The notes beneath the pieces were generated by a model. It ran no database searches. It saw nothing but the letters and a program-made list of their open reading frames with translations, and was not told the DNA's origin. Positions 24,600-36,618 of a stretch of DNA of 64,000 bases are shown here, one piece after another. The position numbers and the translations under genes were made by a program. This DNA is from Odiellus spinosus. Lineage: Eukaryota; Arthropoda; Arachnida; Opiliones; Phalangiidae. The first letter of the stretch is position 1; every line of letters starts with the position of its first letter. The stretch covers positions 1,674,001-1,738,000 of the forward strand of contig CAWUCO010000207.1 of assembly GCA_963920705.1 (NCBI GenBank), read 5' to 3'.

Positions 24600-25841
24600 G
24601 TGCTGATCCACAAATTTTCTAAGTGCAGATCCACAAATTTCCCAAGTGAAGATCCGCAAATTTCCCAAGTGCAGATCCGCAAATTTCCCAAGTGCAGATC
24701 CGCAAATTTAACAAGTGCAGATCCGCAAATTTCCCAAGTGCAGATCCACAAATTTTCCAAGTGCAGATCCACAAATTTCCCAAGTGCAGATCCGCAAATT
24801 TCCCAAGTGCAGATCCGCAAATTTCCCAAGTGCAGATCCGTAAATTTCCCAAGTGCAGATCCACAAATTTCCCAAGTGCAGATCCAGAAATTTCCCAAGT
24901 GCAGATACACAATTTTCCCAAGTGCAGATCCAGAAATTTCCCAAGTGCAGTTCCGCAAATTTCCCAAGTGCAGATCCACAAATTTCCCAAGTGCAGATCC
25001 ACAATTTTCCCAATTGCAGATCCGCAAATTTCCCAAGTGCAGATCCGCAAATTTTCCAAGTGCAGATCCGCAAATTTCTCAAGTGCAGATCCGCAAATTT
25101 CCCAAGTGCAGATCCGCAAATTTCCCAAGTGAAGATCCGCAAATTTCCCAAGTGCAGATCCGCAAATTTCCCAAGTGCAGATCCGCAAATTTAACAAGTG
25201 CAGATCCAGAAATTTCCCAAGTGCAGATCCGCAAATTTCCCAAGTGCAGATCCGCAAATTTCCCAAATGCAGATCCGCAAATTTCCCAAGTGCAGATCCA
25301 CAAATTTCCCAAGTGCAGATCCACAAATTTCCCAAGTGAAGATCCGCAAATTTCCCAAGTGCAGATCCAGAAATTTCCCAAGTGCAGATCCGCAAATTTC
25401 CCAAGTGCAGATCCGCAAATTTCCCAAGTGCAGATCCGCAAATTTCCCAAGTGCAGATCCATAAATTTCCCAAGTGCAGATCCAGAACTTTCCCAAGTGC
25501 AGATCCACAATTTTCCCAAGAGCAGATCCAGAAATTTCCCAAGTGCAGTTCCGCAAATTTCCCAAGTAGAGATCCACAAATTTCCCAAGTGCAGATCCAC
25601 AATTTTCCCAATTGCAGATCCGCAAATTTCCCAAGTGCAGATCCGCAAATTTTCCAAGTGCAGATCCGCAAATTTCTCAAGTGCAGATCCGCAAATTTCC
25701 CAAGTGCAGATCCGCAAATTTCCCAAGTGCAGATCCCCAAATTTCCCAAGTGCAGATCCGCAAATTTCTCAAGTGCAATTCCGCAAATTTCCCAAGTGCA
25801 GATCCACAAATTTCCCAAGTGCAGATCCAGAAATTTTCCAA
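24600..25841 (+). repeat. HOR unit L22, B head with internal 483-bp repeat, 54 monomers
   Basis: 1,242 bp. Markers lie at +108 (24,708) and again at 25,191, 483 bp (21 monomers) later. It contains CCAGAACTTT near 25,482, repeated 1,127 bp later in L23, and AAGTAGAG near 25,566. Confidence 0.78.
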
Positions 25842-26853
25842 GTGCTGATCCACAAATTTTCTAAGTGCAGATCCACAAATTTCCCAAGTGAAGATCCGCA
25901 AATTTCCCAAGTGCAGATCCGCAAATTTCCCAAGTGCAGATCCACAAATTTCCCTAGTGCAGATCCAGAAATTTCCCAAGTGCAGATCCGCAAATTTCCC
26001 AAGTGCAGATCCACAATTTTCCCAATTGCAGATCCGCAAATTTCCCAAGTGCAGATCCACAAATTTCCCAACTGCAGATCCGCAAATTTCCCAAGTGCAG
26101 ATCCACAATTTTCCCAATTGCAGATCCGCAAATTTCCCAAGTGCAGATCCGCAAATTTCTCAAGTGCAGTTCCGCAAATTTCCCAAGTGCAGATCGACAA
26201 ATTTCCCAAGTGCAGATCCGCAAATTTCCCAAGTGAAGATCCGCAAATTTCCCAAGTGCAGATCCGCAAATTTCCCAAGTGCAGATCCGCAAATTTAACA
26301 AGTGCAGATCCGCAAATTTCCCAAGTGCAGATCCACAAATTTTCCAAGTGCAGATCCAGAAATTTCCCAAGTGCAGATCCGCAAATTTCCCAAGTGCAGA
26401 TCCGCAAATTTCCCAAGTGCAGATCCGCAAATTTCCCAAGTGCAGATCCACAAATTTCCCAAGTGCAGATCCACAAATTTCCCAATTGAAGATCCGCAAA
26501 TTTCCCAAGTGCAGATCCAGAAATTTCCCAAGTGCAGATCCGCAAATTTCCCAAGTGCAGATCCGCAAATTTCCCAAGTGCAGATCCACAAATTTCCCAA
26601 GTGCAGATCCAGAACTTTCCCAAGTGCAGATCCACAATTTTCCCAAGTGCAGATCCAGAAATTTCCCAAGTGCAGTTCCGCAAATTTCCCAAGTAGAGAT
26701 CCACAAATTTCCCAAGTTCAGATCCACAATTTTCTCAATTGCAGATCCGCAAATTTCCCAAGTGCAGATCCGCAAATTTCTCAAGTGCAGTTCCGCAAAT
26801 TTCCCAAGTGCAGATCCACAAATTTCCCAAGTGCAGATCCAGAAATTTTCCAA
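25842..26853 (+). repeat. HOR unit L23, 44 monomers
   Basis: 1,012 bp, marker at an atypical +453 (26,295). It shares CCAGAACTTT and AAGTAGAG with L22 at an offset of 1,127 bp. CCCAACTGCAG near 26,070 is private. Confidence 0.75.
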
Positions 26854-27244
26854 GTGCTGATCCACAAATTTTCTAAGTGCAGATCCACAAATTTCCCAAG
26901 TGAAGATCCGCAAATTTCCCAAGTGCAGATCCGCAAATTTCCCAAGTGCAGATCCACAAATTTCCCTAGTGCAGATCCAGAAATTTCCCAAGTGCAGATC
27001 CGCAAATTTCCCAAGTGCAGATCCACAATTTTCCCAATTGCAGATCCGCAAATTTCCCAAGTGCAGATCTACAAATTTCCCAAGTGCAGATCCGCAAATT
27101 TCCCAAGTGCAGATCCACAATTTTCCCAATTGCAGATCCGCAAATTTCCCAAGTGCAGATCCGCAAATTTCTCAAGTGCAGTTCCGCAAATTTCCCAAGT
27201 GCAGATCCACAAATTTCCCAAGTGCAGATCCAGAAATTTTCCAA
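26854..27244 (+). repeat. HOR unit L24, 17 monomers
   Basis: 391 bp, the shortest anchor-to-anchor unit in the left domain. It matches the first part of L23, including the CCCTAGTG and CAATTTTCCCAATTG group, and has no TTTAAC marker. A truncated L23 is the simplest reading. Confidence 0.72.
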
Positions 27245-28440
27245 GTGCTGATCCACAAATTTTCTAAGTGCAGATCCACAAATTTCCCAAGTGAAGATCC
27301 GCAAATTTCCCAAGTGCAGATCCGCAAATTTCCCAAGTGCAGATCCGCAAATTTAACAAGTGCAGATCCGCAAATTTCCCAAGTGCAGATCCACAAATTT
27401 TCCAAGTGCAGATCCAGAAATTTCCCAAGTGCAGATCCGCAAATTTCCCAAGTGCAGATCCGCAAATTTCCCAAGTGCAGATCCGCAAATTTCCCAAGTG
27501 CAGATCCGCAAATTTCCCAAGTGCAGATCCAGAAATTTCCCAAGTGCAGATACACAATTTTCCCAAGTGCAGATCCAGAAATTTCCCAAGTGCAGTTCCG
27601 CAAATTTCCCAAGTGCAGATCCACAAATTTCCCAAGTGCAGATCCACAATTTTCCCAATTGCAGATCCGCAAATTTCCCAAGTGCAGATCCGCAAATTTT
27701 CCAAGTGCAGATCCGCAAATTTCTCAAGTGCAGATCCGCAAATTTCCCAAGTGCAGATCCGCAAATTTCCCAAGTGAAGATCCGCAAATTTCCCAAGTGC
27801 AGATCCGCAAATTTCCCAAGTGCAGATCCGCAAATTTAACAAGTGCAGATCCGCAAATTTCCCAAGTGCAGATCCACAAATTTTCCAAGTGCAGATCCAG
27901 AAATTTCCCAAGTGCAGATCCGCAAATTTCCCAAGTGCAGATCCGCAAATTTCCCAAGTGCAGATCCGCAAATTTCCCAAGTGCAGATCCACAAATTTCC
28001 CAAGTGCAGATCCAGAAATTTCCCAAGTGCAGATACACAATTTTCCCAAGTGCAGATCCAGAAATTTCCCAAGTGCAGTTCCGCAAATTTCCCAAGTGCA
28101 GATCCACAAATTTCGCAAGTGCAGATCCACAATTTTCCCAATTGCAGATCCGCAAATTTCCCAAGTGCAGATCCGCAAATTTTCCAAGTGCAGATCCGCA
28201 AATTTCTCAAGTGCAGATCCGCAAATTTCCCAAGTGCAGATCCGCAAATTTCCCAAGTGCAGATCCGCAAATTTCCCAAGTGCAGATCCGCAAATTTCCA
28301 AAGTGCAGATCCGCAAATTTCCCAAGTGCAGATCCGCAAATTTCCCAAGTGCAGATCCGCAAATTTCCCAAGTGCAGTTCCGCAAATTTCCCAAGTGCAG
28401 ATCCACAAATTTCCCAAGTGCAGATAAAGAAATTTTCCAA
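27245..28440 (+). repeat. HOR unit L25, B head with internal 483-bp repeat, 52 monomers
   Basis: 1,196 bp. TTTAAC markers at 27,353 (+108) and 27,836, again 483 bp apart as in L22. These are the last TTTAAC monomers in the window. GATAAAG appears at the end, just before an anchor mutated to GTGCTGATAA (28,441). Confidence 0.78.
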
Positions 28441-30234
28441 GTGCTGATAAACAAATTTTCTAAGTGCAGATCCACAAATTTCCCAAGTGAAGATCCGCAA
28501 ATTTCCCAAGTGCAGATCCGCAAATTTCCCAAGTGCAGATCCGCAAATTTCCCAAGTGCAGTTCCGCAAATTTCCCAAGTGCTGATCCACAAATTTCCCA
28601 AGTGCAGATCCAGAAATTTCCCAAGTGCAGATCCACAATTTTCCCAAGTGCAGATCCACAAATTTCCAAAGTTCAGATCCACAAATTTTCCAAGTGCAGA
28701 TCCAGAAATTTCCCAAGTGCAGATGCGCAAATTTCCCAAGTGCAGATCCGCAATTTTCCCAAGTGCAGATCCGCAAATTTCCCAAGTGCAGATCCGCAAA
28801 TTTCTCAAGTGCAGATCCGCAAATTTCCCAAGTGCAGATCCGCAAATTTCCCAAGTGCAGATCCAAAAATTTCCCAAGTGCAGATCCACAAATTTCCAAA
28901 GTGCAGATCCAGAAATTTTCCAAGTGCAGATCCACAAATTTCCCTTGTGCAGATCCACAAATTTCCCAAGTGCAGATCCGCAAATTTCCCATGTACAGAT
29001 CCGCAAATTTCCCAAGTGCAGATCCACAAATTTCTCAAGTACAGATACGCAAATTTCAAAAGTGCAGATCCACAAATTTCCCTAGTACAGATCCACAAAT
29101 TTCCCAAGTGCAGATCCACAAATTTCCCAAGTGCAGATCCAGAAATTTCCCATGTGCAGATCCACCATTTTCCCAAGTGCAGATCCACAAATTTCCAAAG
29201 TGCAGATCCACAAATTTTCCAAGTGCAGATCCAGAAATTTCCCTAGTGCAGATCCAGAAATTTCCCAAGTGCAGATCCGCAAATTTCCCAAGTGCAGATC
29301 CGCAATTTTCCCAAGTGCAGATCCGCAAATTTCCCAAGTGCAGATCCGCAAATTTCCCAAGTGCAGATCCGCAAATTTCTCAAGTGCAGATCCGCAAATT
29401 TCCCAAGTGCAGATCCGCAAATTTCCCAAGTGCAGATCCGCAAATTTCCCAAGAGCAGATCTAGAAATTTTCCAAGTGCAGATCCACAAATTTTCTAAGT
29501 GCAGATCCACAAATATCCCAAGTGAAGATCCGCAATATTTCCCAAGTGCAGATCCGCAAATTTCCCAAGTGCAGATCCGCAAATTTCCCAAGTGCAGATC
29601 CACAAATTTCCCAAATGCAGATCCAGAAATTTCCCAAGTGCAGATCCACAATTTTCCCAAGTGCAGATCCACAAATTTCCAAAGTGCAGATCCACAAATT
29701 TTCCAAGTGCAGATCCAGAAATTTCCCTAGTGCAGATCCAGAAATTTCCCAAGTGCAGATCCGCAAATTTCCCAAGTCCAGATCCGCAATTTTCCCAAGT
29801 GCAGATCCGCAAATTTCCCAAGTACAGATCCGCAAATTTCCCAAGTGCAGATCCGCAAATTTCTCAAGTGCAGATCCGCAAATTTCCCAAGTGCAGATCC
29901 GCAAATTTCCCAAGTGCAGATCCGCAAATTTCCCAAGTGCAGATCCACAAATTTCCCAAGTGCAGTTCCGCAAATTTCACAAGTGCAGATCCACAAATTT
30001 CCCAAGTGCAGATCCACAAATTTTCCAAGTGCTGATCCACAAATTTTCTAAGTGCAGATCCACAAATTTCCCTAGTGCAGATCCAGAAATTTCCCAAGTG
30101 CAGATCCGCAAATTTCCCAAGTGCAGATCCGCAAATTTCCCAAGTGCAGATCCGCAAATTTCCCAAGTGCAGATCCGCAAATTTCCCAAGTGCAGATCCG
30201 CAAATTTCCCAAGTGCAGTTCCGCAAATTTCCCA
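28441..30234 (+). repeat. Entry segment of the transition zone
   Basis: This is where right-domain variants first appear: GATGCGC (28,722), CCCATGTACAG (about 28,986), GTACAGATACGC (about 29,038), CCACCATTTT (29,162) and CAAGAGCAGATC (about 29,450). It carries the single-base insertion near 29,536. AAATATCCCAAGTGAAG near 29,512 is a signature seen many times after 36 kb. Confidence 0.75.
29530..29541 (+). other. Monomer register break, +1 base
   Basis: The monomer reads CGCAATATTTCCC where neighbours read CGCAAATTTCCC, one base too many near 29,536. Anchor positions modulo 23 are 13 from 36 to 28,441 and 14 from 30,029 onward, which confirms a lasting shift. Downstream relatives of this segment (near 36,515 and 38,105) lack the extra base, so it is private to this copy. 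Confidence 0.92.
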
Positions 30235-31246
30235 AGTGCAGATCCACAAATTTCCCAAGTGCAGATCCAGAAATTTTCCAAGTGCTGATCCACAAATTTC
30301 CCAAGTGCAGATCCACAATTTTCCCAAGTGCAGATCCACAAATTTCCAAAGTTCAGATCCACAAATTTTCCAAGTGCAGATCCAGAAATTTCCCAAGTGC
30401 AGATGCGCAAATTTCCCAAGTGCAGATCCGCAATTTTCCCAAGTGCAGATCCGCAAATTTCCCAAGTGCAGATCCGCAAATTTCTCAAGTGCAGATCCGC
30501 AAATTTCCCAAGTGCAGATCCGCAAATTTCCCAAGTGCAGATCCGCAAATTTCCCAAGTGCAGATCCGCAAATTTACCAAGTGCAGATCCAAAAATTTCC
30601 CAAGTTCAGATCCACAAATTTCCAAAGTGCAGATCCAGAAATTTCCCAAGTGCAGATCCAGAAATTTCCCAAGTGCAGATAGACAATTTTCCCAAGTGCA
30701 GATCCAGAAATTTCCCAAGTGCAGTTCCGCAAATTTCCCAAGTGCAGATCCACAAATTTCCCAAGTGCAGATCCACAATTTTCCCAATTGCAGATCCGCA
30801 AATTTCCCAAGTGCAGATCCGCAAATTTCCCAAGTGCAGATCCGCAAATTTCCCAAGTGCAGATCCGCAAATTTCCCAAGTGCAGTTCCGCAAATTTCCC
30901 AAGTGCAGATCCACAAATTTCCCAAGTGCAGATAAAGAAATTTTCCAAGTGCTGATCCACAAATTTTCTAAGTGCAGATCCACAAATTTCCCAAGTGAAG
31001 ATCCGCAAATTTCCCAAGTGCAGATCCGCAAATTTCCCAAGTGCAGATCCACAATTTTCCCAAGTGCAGATCCACAAATTTCCAAAGTGCAGATCCACAA
31101 ATTTTCCAAGTGCAGATCCAGAAATTTCCCTAGTGCAGATCCAGAAATTTCCCAAGTGCAGATCCGCAAATTTCCCAAGTCCAGATCCGCAATAATCCCA
31201 AGTGCAGATCCGCAAATTTCCCAAGTACAGATCCGCAAATTTCCCA
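30235..31246 (+). repeat. 1,012-bp tandem duplication, copy 1
   Basis: 44 monomers. GATGCGC at 30,402 pairs with 31,414. The copies start differing upstream of about 30,235 (TGCAGTTCCGC here against TACAGATCCGC). GATAGACAATT near 30,671 differs from GATACACAATT in copy 2. Confidence 0.82.
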
Positions 31247-32258
31247 AGTGCAGATCCACAAATTTCCCAAGTGCAGATCCAGAAATTTTCCAAGTGCTGA
31301 TCCACAAATTTCCCAAGTGCAGATCCACAATTTTCCCAAGTGCAGATCCACAAATTTCCAAAGTTCAGATCCACAAATTTTCCAAGTGCAGATCCAGAAA
31401 TTTCCCAAGTGCAGATGCGCAAATTTCCCAAGTGCAGATCCGCAATTTTCCCAAGTGCAGATCCGCAAATTTCCCAAGTGCAGATCCGCAAATTTCTCAA
31501 GTGCAGATCCGCAAATTTCCCAAGTGCAGATCCGCAAATTTCCCAAGTGCAGATCCGCAAATTTCCCAAGTGCAGATCCGCAAATTTACCAAGTGCAGAT
31601 CCAAAAATTTCCCAAGTTCAGATCCACAAATTTCCAAAGTGCAGATCCAGAAATTTCCCAAGTGCAGATCCAGAAATTTCCCAAGTGCAGATACACAATT
31701 TTCCCAAGTGCAGATCCAGAAATTTCCCAAGTGCAGTTCCGCAAATTTCCCAAGTGCAGATCCACAAATTTCCCAAGTGCAGATCCACAATTTTCCCAAT
31801 TGCAGATCCGCAAATTTCCCAAGTGCAGATCCGCAAATTTCCCAAGTGCAGATCCGCAAATTTCCCAAGTGCAGATCCGCAAATTTCCCAAGTGCAGTTC
31901 CGCAAATTTCCCAAGTGCAGATCCACAAATTTCCCAAGTGCAGATAAAGAAATTTTCCAAGTGCTGATCCACAAATTTTCTAAGTGCAGATCCACAAATT
32001 TCCCAAGTGAAGATCCGCAAATTTCCCAAGTGCAGATCCGCAAATTTCCCAAGTGCAGATCCACAATTTTCCCAAGTGCAGATCCACAAATTTCCAAAGT
32101 GCAGATCCACAAATTTTCCAAGTGCAGATCCAGAAATTTCCCTAGTGCAGATCCAGAAATTTCCCAAGTGCAGATCCGCAAATTTCCCAAGTCCAGATCC
32201 GCAATAATCCCAAGTGCAGATCCGCAAATTTCCCAAGTACAGATCCGCAAATTTCCCA
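31247..32258 (+). repeat. 1,012-bp tandem duplication, copy 2
   Basis: This directly abuts copy 1. CGCAATAATCCC, an unusual monomer at about 31,188, recurs at 32,200, again 1,012 bp away. Similarity ends about 10 bp past this copy. Confidence 0.82.
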
Positions 32259-32796
32259 AGTGCAGATCCGCAAATTTCCCAAGTGCAGATCCGCAAATTT
32301 CCCAAGTGCAGATCCGCAAATTTCCAAAGTGCAGATCCGCAAATTTCCCAAGTGCAGATCCGCAAATTTCCCAAGTGCAGATCCGCAAATTTCCCAAGTG
32401 CAGTTCCGCAAATTTCCCAAGTGCAGATCCACAAATTTCCCAAGTGCAGATAAAGAAATTTTCCAAGTGCTGATCCACAAATTTTCTAAGTGCAGATCCA
32501 CAAATTTCCCAAGTGAAGATCCGCAAATTTCCCAAGTGCAGATCCGCAAATTTCCCAAGTGCAGATCCACAATTTTCCCAAGTGCAGATCCACAAATTTC
32601 CAAAGTGCAGATCCACAAATTTTCCAAGTGCAGATCCAGAAATTTCCCTAGTGCAGATCCAGAAATTTTCCAAGTGCAGATCCGCAAATTTCCCAAGTCC
32701 AGATCCGCAATAATCCCAAGTGCAGATCCGCAAATTTCCCAAGTACAGATCCGCAAATTTCCCAAGTGCAGATCCGCAAATTTCTCAAGTGCAGAT
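31820..32796 (+). repeat. Overlapping 506-bp tandem repeat (22 monomers)
   Basis: AATAAT at 32,203 and 32,709, and CAGTTCCGC at 31,895 and 32,401, are each 506 bp apart. The repeat overlaps the end of the 1,012-bp pair, so amplification events of different size are nested here. Confidence 0.78.
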
Positions 32797-33807
32797 CCAC
32801 AATTTTCCCAAGTGCAGTTCCGCAAATTTCACAAGTGCAGATCCACAAATTTCCCAAGTGCAGATCCACAAATTTTCCAAGTGCTGATCCACAAATTTTC
32901 TAAGTGCAGATCCACAAATTTCCCTAGTGCAGATCCAGAAATTTCCCAAGTGCAGATCCGCAAATTTCCCAAGTGCAGATCCGCAAATTTCCCAAGTGCA
33001 GATCCGCAAATTTCCCAAGTGCAGATCCGCAAATTTCCCAAGTGCAGATCCGCAAATTTCCCAAGTGCAGTTCCGCAAATTTCCCAAGTGCAGATCCACA
33101 AATTTCCCAAGTGCAGATCCAGAAATTTTCCAAGTGCTGATCCACAAATTTCCCAAGTGCAGATCCACAATTTTCCCAAGTGCAGATCCACAAATTTCCA
33201 AAGTTCAGATCCACAAATTTTCCAAGTGCAGATCCAGAAATTTCCCAAGTGCAGATGCGCAAATTTCCCAAGTGCAGATCCGCAATTTTCCCAAGTGCAG
33301 ATCCGCAAATTTCCCAAGTGCAGATCCGCAAATTTCTCAAGTGCAGATCCGCAAATTTCCCAAGTGCAGATCCGCAAATTTCCCAAGTGCAGATCCGCAA
33401 ATTTCCCAAGTGCAGATCCGCAAATTTACCAAGTGCAGATCCAAAAATTTCCCAAGTTCAGATCCACAAATTTCCAAAGTGCAGATCCAGAAATTTCCCA
33501 AGTGCAGATCCAGAAATTTCCCAAGTGCAGATACACAATTTTCCCAAGTGCAGATCCAGAAATTTCCCAAGTGCAGTTCCGCAAATTTCCCAAGTGCAGA
33601 TCCACAAATTTCCCAAGTGCAGATCCACAATTTTCCCAATTGCAGATCCGCAAATTTCCCAAGTGCAGATCCGCAAATTTTCCAAGTGCAGATCCGCAAA
33701 TTTCTCAAATGCAGATCCGCAAATTTCCCAAGTGCAGATCCGCAAATTTCCCAAGTGCAGATCCGCAAATTTTCCAAGTGCAGATCCGCAAATTTCCAAA
33801 GTGCAGA
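32497..33807 (+). repeat. 1,311-bp tandem duplication, copy 1
   Basis: 57 monomers. AATAAT at 32,709, GATGCGC at 33,254 and AAGTGAAGATCC near 32,511 all recur 1,311 bp later. The upstream edge is where the second copy switches from CCACAAATTTTCTAAG to CCGCAAATTTCCAAAG. Confidence 0.85.
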
Positions 33808-35118
33808 TCCACAAATTTCCCAAGTGAAGATCCGCAAATTTCCCAAGTGCAGATCCGCAAATTTCCCAAGTGCAGATCCACAATTTTCCCAAGTGCAGAT
33901 CCACAAATTTCCAAAGTGCAGATCCACAAATTTTCCAAGTGCAGATCCAGAAATTTCCCTAGTGCAGATCCAGAAATTTTCCAAGTGCAGATCCGCAAAT
34001 TTCCCAAGTCCAGATCCGCAATAATCCCAAGTGCAGATCCGCAAATTTCCCAAGTACAGATCCGCAAATTTCCCAAGTGCAGATCCGCAAATTTCTCAAG
34101 TGCAGATCCACAATTTTCCCAAGTGCAGTTCCGCAAATTTCACAAGTGCAGATCCACAAATTTCCCAAGTGCAGATCCACAAATTTTCCAAGTGCTGATC
34201 CACAAATTTTCTAAGTGCAGATCCACAAATTTCCCTAGTGCAGATCCAGAAATTTCCCAAGTGCAGATCCGCAAATTTCCCAAGTGCAGATCCGCAAATT
34301 TCCCAAGTGCAGATCCGCAAATTTCCCAAGTGCAGATCCGCAAATTTCCCAAGTGCAGATCCGCAAATTTCCCAAGTGCAGTTCCGCAAATTTCCCAAGT
34401 GCAGATCCACAAATTTCCCAAGTGCAGATCCAGAAATTTTCCAAGTGCTGATCCACAAATTTCCCAAGTGCAGATCCACAATTTTCCCAAGTGCAGATCC
34501 ACAAATTTCCAAAGTTCAGATCCACAAATTTTCCAAGTGCAGATCCAGAAATTTCCCAAGTGCAGATGCGCAAATTTCCCAAGTGCAGATCCGCAATTTT
34601 CCCAAGTGCAGATCCGCAAATTTCCCAAGTGCAGATCCGCAAATTTCTCAAGTGCAGATCCGCAAATTTCCCAAGTGCAGATCCGCAAATTTCCCAAGTG
34701 CAGATCCGCAAATTTCCCAAGTGCAGATCCGCAAATTTACCAAGTGCAGATCCAAAAATTTCCCAAGTTCAGATCCACAAATTTCCAAAGTGCAGATCCA
34801 GAAATTTCCCAAGTGCAGATCCAGAAATTTCCCAAGTGCAGATACACAATTTTCCCAAGTGCAGATCCAGAAATTTCCCAAGTGCAGTTCCGCAAATTTC
34901 CCAAGTGCAGATCCACAAATTTCCCAAGTGCAGATCCACAATTTTCCCAATTGCAGATCCGCAAATTTCCCAAGTGCAGATCCGCAAATTTTCCAAGTGC
35001 AGATCCGCAAATTTCTCAAATGCAGATCCGCAAATTTCCCAAGTGCAGATCCGCAAATTTCCCAAGTGCAGATCCGCAAATTTTCCAAGTGCAGATCCGC
35101 AAATTTCCAAAGTGCAGA
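33808..35118 (+). repeat. 1,311-bp tandem duplication, copy 2
   Basis: Exactly adjacent to copy 1. AATAAT at 34,020, GATGCGC at 34,565. It ends where the sequence returns to CCGCAAATTTCCCAAGTGCAG. Confidence 0.85.
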
Positions 35119-36618
35119 TCCGCAAATTTCCCAAGTGCAGATCCGCAAATTTCCCAAGTGCAGATCCGCAAATTTCCCAAGTGCAGTTCCGCAAATTTCC
35201 CAAGTGCAGATCCACAAATTTCCCAAGTGCAGATAAAGAAATTTTCCAAGTGCTGATCCACAAATTTTCTAAGTGCAGATCCACAAATTTCCCAAGTGAA
35301 GATCCGCAAATTTCCCAAGTGCAGATCCGCAAATTTCCCAAGTGCAGATCCGCAAATTTCCCAAGTGCAGATCCGCAAATTTCCCAAGTGCAGATCCACA
35401 AATTTCCCAAGTGCAGATCCACAAATTTCCCAAGTGCAGATCCACAATTTTCCCAATTGCAGATCCACAAATTTCCAAAGTTCAGATCCACAAATTTTCC
35501 AAGTGCAGATCCAGAAATTTCCCAAGTGCAGATGCGCAAATTTCCCAAGTGCAGATCCGCAATTTTCCCAAGTGCAGATCCGCAAATTTCCCAAGTGCAG
35601 ATCCGCAAATTTCTCAAGTGCAGATCCGCAAATTTCCCAAGTGCAGATCCGCAAATTTCCCAAGTGCAGATCCAAAAATTTCCCAAGTGCAGATCCACAA
35701 ATTTCCAAAGTGCAGATCCAGAAATTTCCCAAGTGCAGATCCACAAATTTCCCTTGTGCAGATCAAGAAATTTCCCAAGTGCAGATCCACAAATTTCCCA
35801 AGTGCAGATCCGCAAATTTCCCATGTACAGATCCGCAAATTTCCCAAGTGCAGATCCACAAATTTCTCAAGTACAGATACGCAAATTTCAAAAGTGCAGA
35901 TCCACAAATTTCCCTAGTACAGATCCACAAATTTCCCAAGTGCAGATCCACAAATTTCCCAAGTGCAGATCCAGAAATTTCCCATGTGCAGATCCACCAT
36001 TTTCCCAAGTGCAGATCCACAAATTTCCAAAGTGCAGATCCACAAATTTTCCAAGTGCAGATCCAGAAATTTCCCTAGTGCAGATCCAGAAATTTCCCAA
36101 GTGCAGATCCGCAAATTTCCCAAGTGCAGATCCGCAATTTTCCCAAGTGCAGATCCGCAAATTTCCCAAGTGCAGATCCGCAAATTTCCCAAGTGCAGAT
36201 CCGCAAATTTCTCAAGTGCAGATCCGCAAATTTCCCAAGTGCAGATCCGCAAATTTCAAAAGTGCAGATCCGCAAATTTCCCAAGAGCAGATCCAGAAAT
36301 TTCCCATGTGCAGATCCACCATTTTCCCAAGTGCAGATCCACAAATTTCCAAAGTGCAGATCCACAAATTTTCCAAGTGCAGATCCAGAAATTTCCCTAG
36401 TGCAGATCCAGAAATTTCCCAAGTGCAGATCCGCAAATTTCCCAAGTGCAGATCCGCAATTTTCCCAAGTGCAGATCCGCAAATTTCCCAAGTGCAGATC
36501 CACAAATATCCCAAGTGAAGATCCGCAAATTTCCCAAGTGCAGATCCGCAAATTTCCCAAGTGCAGATCCGCAAATTTCCCAAGTGCAGATCCACAAATT
36601 TCCCAAATGCAGATCCAG
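35032..36618 (+). repeat. 1,587-bp tandem duplication, copy 1
   Basis: 69 monomers. GATGCGC at 35,531 and CCACCAT at 35,994 and 36,316 recur 1,587 bp later. GATCAAGAAAT near 35,762 is GATCCAGAAAT in copy 2. Its first 87 bp overlap the end of the 1,311-bp pair. Confidence 0.85.
35970..36492 (+). repeat. 322-bp internal repeat within the 1,587-bp unit
   Basis: The CCCATGTGCAGATCC / CCACCATTTT group occurs at 35,994 and 36,316 (and again at 37,581 and 37,903), 14 monomers apart. The two sub-copies are similar for about 200 bp. This duplication preceded the 1,587-bp one, since both larger copies carry it. Confidence 0.8.

Larger units (their letters stand above)
1..28440 (+). repeat. Left HOR domain (A/B/C units)
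   Basis: This domain is defined by recurring GTGCTGATCC anchors and by TTTAACAAG monomers, which occur from 2,444 to 27,836 and not afterwards. CCCAATTGCAG monomers are also common here. Every anchor-to-anchor distance I measured is a whole multiple of 23 bp, and the monomer register is unchanged from base 1 to the end of the domain. Its hallmark is alternation of A-type and B-type units, interrupted by two 77-monomer C units. Confidence 0.9.

Noticed and set aside
25560-26700. AAGTAGAGATCC monomers as a possible foreign insertion or junction
   Set aside because: They are in-register variants of the normal monomer, with no length change, shared by two related units.
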